This document shows, one piece after another, positions 60,904-64,000 of a DNA stretch of 64,000 bases (positions are counted from its first letter, which is position 1; every line of letters begins with the position of its first letter). A program made the position numbers and the translations under genes. The notes below the pieces were generated by a model. The model saw only the letters and a program-made list of their open reading frames with translations, ran no database searches and was not told the DNA's origin. The DNA is from [Eubacterium] eligens ATCC 27750 (lineage in GTDB: Bacteria > Bacillota > Clostridia > Lachnospirales > Lachnospiraceae): assembly GCF_000146185.1 (NCBI RefSeq), contig NC_012778.1:806001-870000 (forward strand), read 5' to 3'.

Positions 60904-60908
60904 TACAT

Positions 60909-63900
60909 ATGTACAGATTTTTTGAAGTGTTTAAGACGCTGAAGCTGCCAGAGGATCTGGCGGTGTATTTTGAGAATGTTGAAGTAACTAAAGTCTCGAA
61001 AACATCGACCAATTCTCTGGCACGCGTTTATATAAAGAGTGACAGGGTAATAGAAAAACCAATAATATTCAAGGTTGAGGATGCATTAAAGAAACAGATA
61101 TTCCGTATATCCAACATGGATGTGCGGATTATCGACAGATATGTTTTGTCAGCACAGTATACGCCACAGACTGTAATGGATATATATTATGACAGTATCC
61201 TTGCAGAGCTGGAGAAATACTGGACACTTGAATATAATCTTTTAAAGAATTCCAAGTGGGAGTTTGAAAAAGAGGATATGCTTGTATTTACGATTGAGGA
61301 CAGCTTTCTTGCACATCAGTATGCTGATACACTTACAGATTATTTTAAGAAAATATTCCTGAACAGATTCGGGTTTGAGATAGATGTTGAGTATCAGTAT
61401 GCCAAGAAGAAGGAAAGTCAGTACGAGAGAGAAAATGCATACAGGATTAATCTTCGTGTCAAAGAAATTGAGAATAATATGATGGCGGCAGCAGAAGATA
61501 ATGCCGACGGCAGGGATGATAAGAAGCTTACTTCTGAACAGAAGGCAGCAAAGAAAGCTGAGACAGCAGCCAAGCAGAAGGCGGCTAGAGCAGCATTTTT
61601 TGCAAGCGATAACAGAGGCAGGGAAGAGCTTAAGACATACAGCAGAAAGCCTGCTAACGAAGATGTTTTATATGGAAGAGATTTTGACGGTGATGTAACA
61701 CCGATTGAACAGATAGATACGGCAATCGGAGATGTTATTATCTCTGGTATGGTCCGTAATGTTGAAATGCGTGAAATCCGTAACGAAAGAACTATTATTA
61801 TGTTCAATGTCACAGATTTTACAGACACAATTACAGTAAAGGTTTTTGCAAAAAATGAGCAGGTACCAGAGCTTTCAAGTGTTATCAAGAAGGGTAATTT
61901 CTTAAAGATTAAGGGTAATGCTACATTTGACAAGTACGACCAGGAAATATCAATTGCCAATGTGTGGGGCATAAGAAAAGGCTCTGATACAAGACAGGTG
62001 CGTAATGACCTCGCACTTCATAAGAGAGTTGAGCTGCACTGCCATACTAAGATGAGTGATATGGATGGTGTGTCTTATGTATCTGATATTATCAAACAGG
62101 CAATCAGATGGGGACATAAGGCAATTGCAATTACTGACCACGGTGTTGTGCAGGCATTTACAGATGCATTCCATACGATGAGCGACCTCAAAGGCTCTTA
62201 TGCAAAGAAGGGTGAGAAGCTTGACTTTAAGATAATATACGGAGTCGAGGCTTATCTCGTTGATGATACCAAGCAGATAGTAACGAATCCGAGAGGACAG
62301 AGCTTTAACGATACATATGTTGTGTTCGACCTTGAGACAACGGGATTTTCTGCGGAAGTTGACAGAATTATAGAGATAGGTGCAGTCAAGGTGTGCAATG
62401 GTGAGATAGTAGACAGATTCTCTACATTTGTTAATCCTGAGATTCCTATTCCATTCAGAATTGAGACGCTTACGCACATTAATGACCAGATGGTTATGAA
62501 TGCACCTAAGATAGAGGAGATTCTGCCTGAGTTTCTTGAATTCTGCGAGGGTGCTGTAATGGTTGCACATAATGCGGAATTCGATACAAGCTTCATAATC
62601 AATAAGGCAGAGAAGATTGGTATAAATGTGGATACTACCATTATAGACACAGTGCTTCTTGCGCAGTTCCTTATGCCAAATCTTCATAATTATAAGCTGG
62701 ATACGCTTACAAAGCATCTTAATGTTGTACTTGAAAGCCACCACAGGGCGGTTGACGATGCTGCTGCGACTGCAGACATATTTGTCAAGATGATTAAAAT
62801 GCTTTACGACAGGGATATTCCTGACGTTGATAAGCTTAATGAGGAAGGCAAGATGGATGAGAACGCCATCAAGAAGCTTCATCAGTATCACTGTATAATT
62901 CTTGCTTCTAATGAGATGGGAAGGATTAATCTGTACAGACTTGTTTCTGCATCACATTTGCAGTACTTTAACAGATTCCCTAAGATACCGAAGAGTCTTG
63001 TTAACCAGTACAGGGAAGGTCTTATTATAGGAAGTGCGTGTGAGGCAGGTGAGCTTTTCAGAAGTCTTGTAAATGGTCGTTCAGAAGCAGAGATAGCGCG
63101 AATAGTTAATTTCTATGACTATCTTGAGATACAGCCAATTGGTAATAACAGGTTCATGATTGAGAAAGAGGATTGCTATGTCCAGAATGAGGAGGATTTG
63201 CGCAATCTGAACCGCAGAATAGTAGAACTTGGTGATAAATTCGGCAAGCCTGTTGTGGCAACCTGTGATGTGCATTTCTTAAATCCAGAGGATGAAGTGT
63301 ACCGTAGAATTATCATGGCAGGAAAAGGCTTTGATGATGCGGATAATCAGGCACCGCTGTATCTTCATACTACTGAAGAAATGCTTCATGAATGTGATTA
63401 TCTAGGAAGCGACAAGGCATACGAGGTTGTTGTAACCAACACTAATAAGATTATGGATATGTGTGAGGAGATTGAGCCTGTAAGACCGGATAAATGTCCT
63501 CCGTTCATTGAGAACTCTGACCAGATGCTTCGTACGATCTGTGAAAATAGAGCTCATGAGATATATGGTCCGGAGCTTCCACAGATAGTAACTGAGCGAT
63601 TAGAGCGAGAGTTGAACTCAATTATCTCTAACGGATATTCCGTTATGTACATAATTGCACAGAAGCTTGTATGGAAATCTAATGATGACGGTTATCTGGT
63701 TGGTTCAAGAGGTTCGGTTGGTTCTTCATTAGCAGCAACAATGGCGGGTATTACCGAGGTTAATCCGTTAAGCCCGCATTATCTGTGTCCAAAATGCTAC
63801 TATAATGATTTCTATTCAGATGAAGTCAAAGCATTTGCCGGAGGCGCAGGCTGCGATATGCCTGATAAGATATGCCCAAAATGCGGAGCGAAGCTTAATA

Positions 63901-64000
63901 AGATGGGATTTGATATTCCGTTCGAGACTTTCCTTGGTTTCAAGGGAAACAAAGAGCCTGATATTGATCTTAACTTCTCCAATGAATACCAGAGTAAGGC
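60909..64000 (+). CDS. polC: DNA polymerase III PolC-type alpha subunit (3' end outside window)
   Basis: An open frame of 1030 codons starts at ATG 60909 and runs off the window. PolC is the Gram-positive replicative polymerase of about 1440 residues. Visible in order are an N-terminal domain, a Lys/Ala-rich linker (about 180-220), an OB-fold (about 270-365), the PHP domain starting RVELHCHTKMSDMDGVS near 373 with AITDHG, and an inserted 3'-5' exonuclease starting FDLETTG near 472. After that come the return to PHP, and the Cys-rich zinc motif (CPKC...CPKCG) near 959-985 just before the palm, which is cut off. The ribosome site is modest (GAGTGA). Confidence 0.97.
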   Translation, partial: MYRFFEVFKTLKLPEDLAVYFENVEVTKVSKTSTNSLARVYIKSDRVIEKPIIFKVEDALKKQIFRISNMDVRIIDRYVLSAQYTPQTVMDIYYDSILAELEKYWTLEYNLLKNSKWEFEKEDMLVFTIEDSFLAHQYADTLTDYFKKIFLNRFGFEIDVEYQYAKKKESQYERENAYRINLRVKEIENNMMAAAEDNADGRDDKKLTSEQKAAKKAETAAKQKAARAAFFASDNRGREELKTYSRKPANEDVLYGRDFDGDVTPIEQIDTAIGDVIISGMVRNVEMREIRNERTIIMFNVTDFTDTITVKVFAKNEQVPELSSVIKKGNFLKIKGNATFDKYDQEISIANVWGIRKGSDTRQVRNDLALHKRVELHCHTKMSDMDGVSYVSDIIKQAIRWGHKAIAITDHGVVQAFTDAFHTMSDLKGSYAKKGEKLDFKIIYGVEAYLVDDTKQIVTNPRGQSFNDTYVVFDLETTGFSAEVDRIIEIGAVKVCNGEIVDRFSTFVNPEIPIPFRIETLTHINDQMVMNAPKIEEILPEFLEFCEGAVMVAHNAEFDTSFIINKAEKIGINVDTTIIDTVLLAQFLMPNLHNYKLDTLTKHLNVVLESHHRAVDDAAATADIFVKMIKMLYDRDIPDVDKLNEEGKMDENAIKKLHQYHCIILASNEMGRINLYRLVSASHLQYFNRFPKIPKSLVNQYREGLIIGSACEAGELFRSLVNGRSEAEIARIVNFYDYLEIQPIGNNRFMIEKEDCYVQNEEDLRNLNRRIVELGDKFGKPVVATCDVHFLNPEDEVYRRIIMAGKGFDDADNQAPLYLHTTEEMLHECDYLGSDKAYEVVVTNTNKIMDMCEEIEPVRPDKCPPFIENSDQMLRTICENRAHEIYGPELPQIVTERLERELNSIISNGYSVMYIIAQKLVWKSNDDGYLVGSRGSVGSSLAATMAGITEVNPLSPHYLCPKCYYNDFYSDEVKAFAGGAGCDMPDKICPKCGAKLNKMGFDIPFETFLGFKGNKEPDIDLNFSNEYQSK

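Noticed and set aside
61950..62891. Long minus-strand open frame (313 codons) opposite polC
   Set aside because: It lies wholly within the clear PolC PHP/exonuclease coding sequence, has no recognisable domain, and reflects codon bias of the + strand.
1..64000. CRISPR arrays, tRNA or rRNA genes, insertion sequences, phage genes
   Set aside because: No direct-repeat/spacer arrays, cloverleaf-like or rRNA-like sequences, and no transposase apart from the truncated Rpn-type gene at 10470-11066.

Overview
The window is a 64-kb AT-rich piece of a low-GC Gram-positive chromosome, almost certainly a motile Lachnospiraceae clostridium. Lachnospira (Eubacterium) eligens or a close relative is my best guess; that is inferred from protein style and gene order, and no search was run. 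Every gene reads on the + strand. Shine-Dalgarno (SD) sequences are strong (GGAGG-type), TTG starts are common, and polC, codY, a FliY-type switch protein and cheC/cheD all point to Firmicutes. The order codY - flagellar/chemotaxis operon - sigD - rpsB - tsf - pyrH - frr - uppS - cdsA - dxr - rseP - polC matches the Bacillus subtilis chromosome closely, with ispG added before polC.

Region 1 (1-10330) is the 3' part of a type IV pilus-like or pseudopilin locus. It holds the end of a PilN-like gene, a PilO-like gene, three proteins with prepilin leader peptides, an 840-aa PilX-like protein and a 1337-aa membrane-anchored protein (DUF5057-like), and it closes with a clear terminator. The pilus ATPase, platform protein and peptidase are not in the window. 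Region 2 (10330-16890) has a truncated Rpn/PD-(D/E)XK transposase-like gene with its own promoter and terminator. The DNA uptake and processing pair comM-dprA, topA and the global regulator codY follow, ending in another terminator.

Region 3 (16890-51405) is a 34-kb flagellar and chemotaxis supercluster. It covers rod, hook and basal body (flgB, flgC, fliE, fliF, flgD, flgE, fliK), switch (fliG, fliM, fliY), export apparatus (fliH, fliI, fliJ, fliO, fliP, fliQ, fliR, flhB, flhA), stator (motA, motB, fliL), placement (flhF, flhG), a PilZ c-di-GMP effector, chemotaxis (cheY, cheB, cheA, cheW, cheC, cheD) and sigma-28 (fliA/sigD). After sigD come fapA and three small genes, one of which resembles B. 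subtilis SwrB in position and architecture. No flagellin, cheR or chemoreceptor gene lies here.

Region 4 (51406-64000) is housekeeping: rpsB behind a strong promoter and a GC-rich structured leader, tsf behind a terminator-like hairpin, a bactofilin with its own promoter, pyrH-frr, then uppS-cdsA-dxr-rseP-ispG and the first 1030 codons of polC, which runs off the window.

The most unusual signals are: an apparent +1 frameshift at the 5' end of fliO; a CheY lacking five residues before beta-strand 4; a perfect 9-bp inverted repeat over the -35 of the flagellar operon promoter; a candidate structured rpsB leader together with a palindrome at its -35; and the pseudopilin cluster with its giant repeat-containing DUF5057-like protein.
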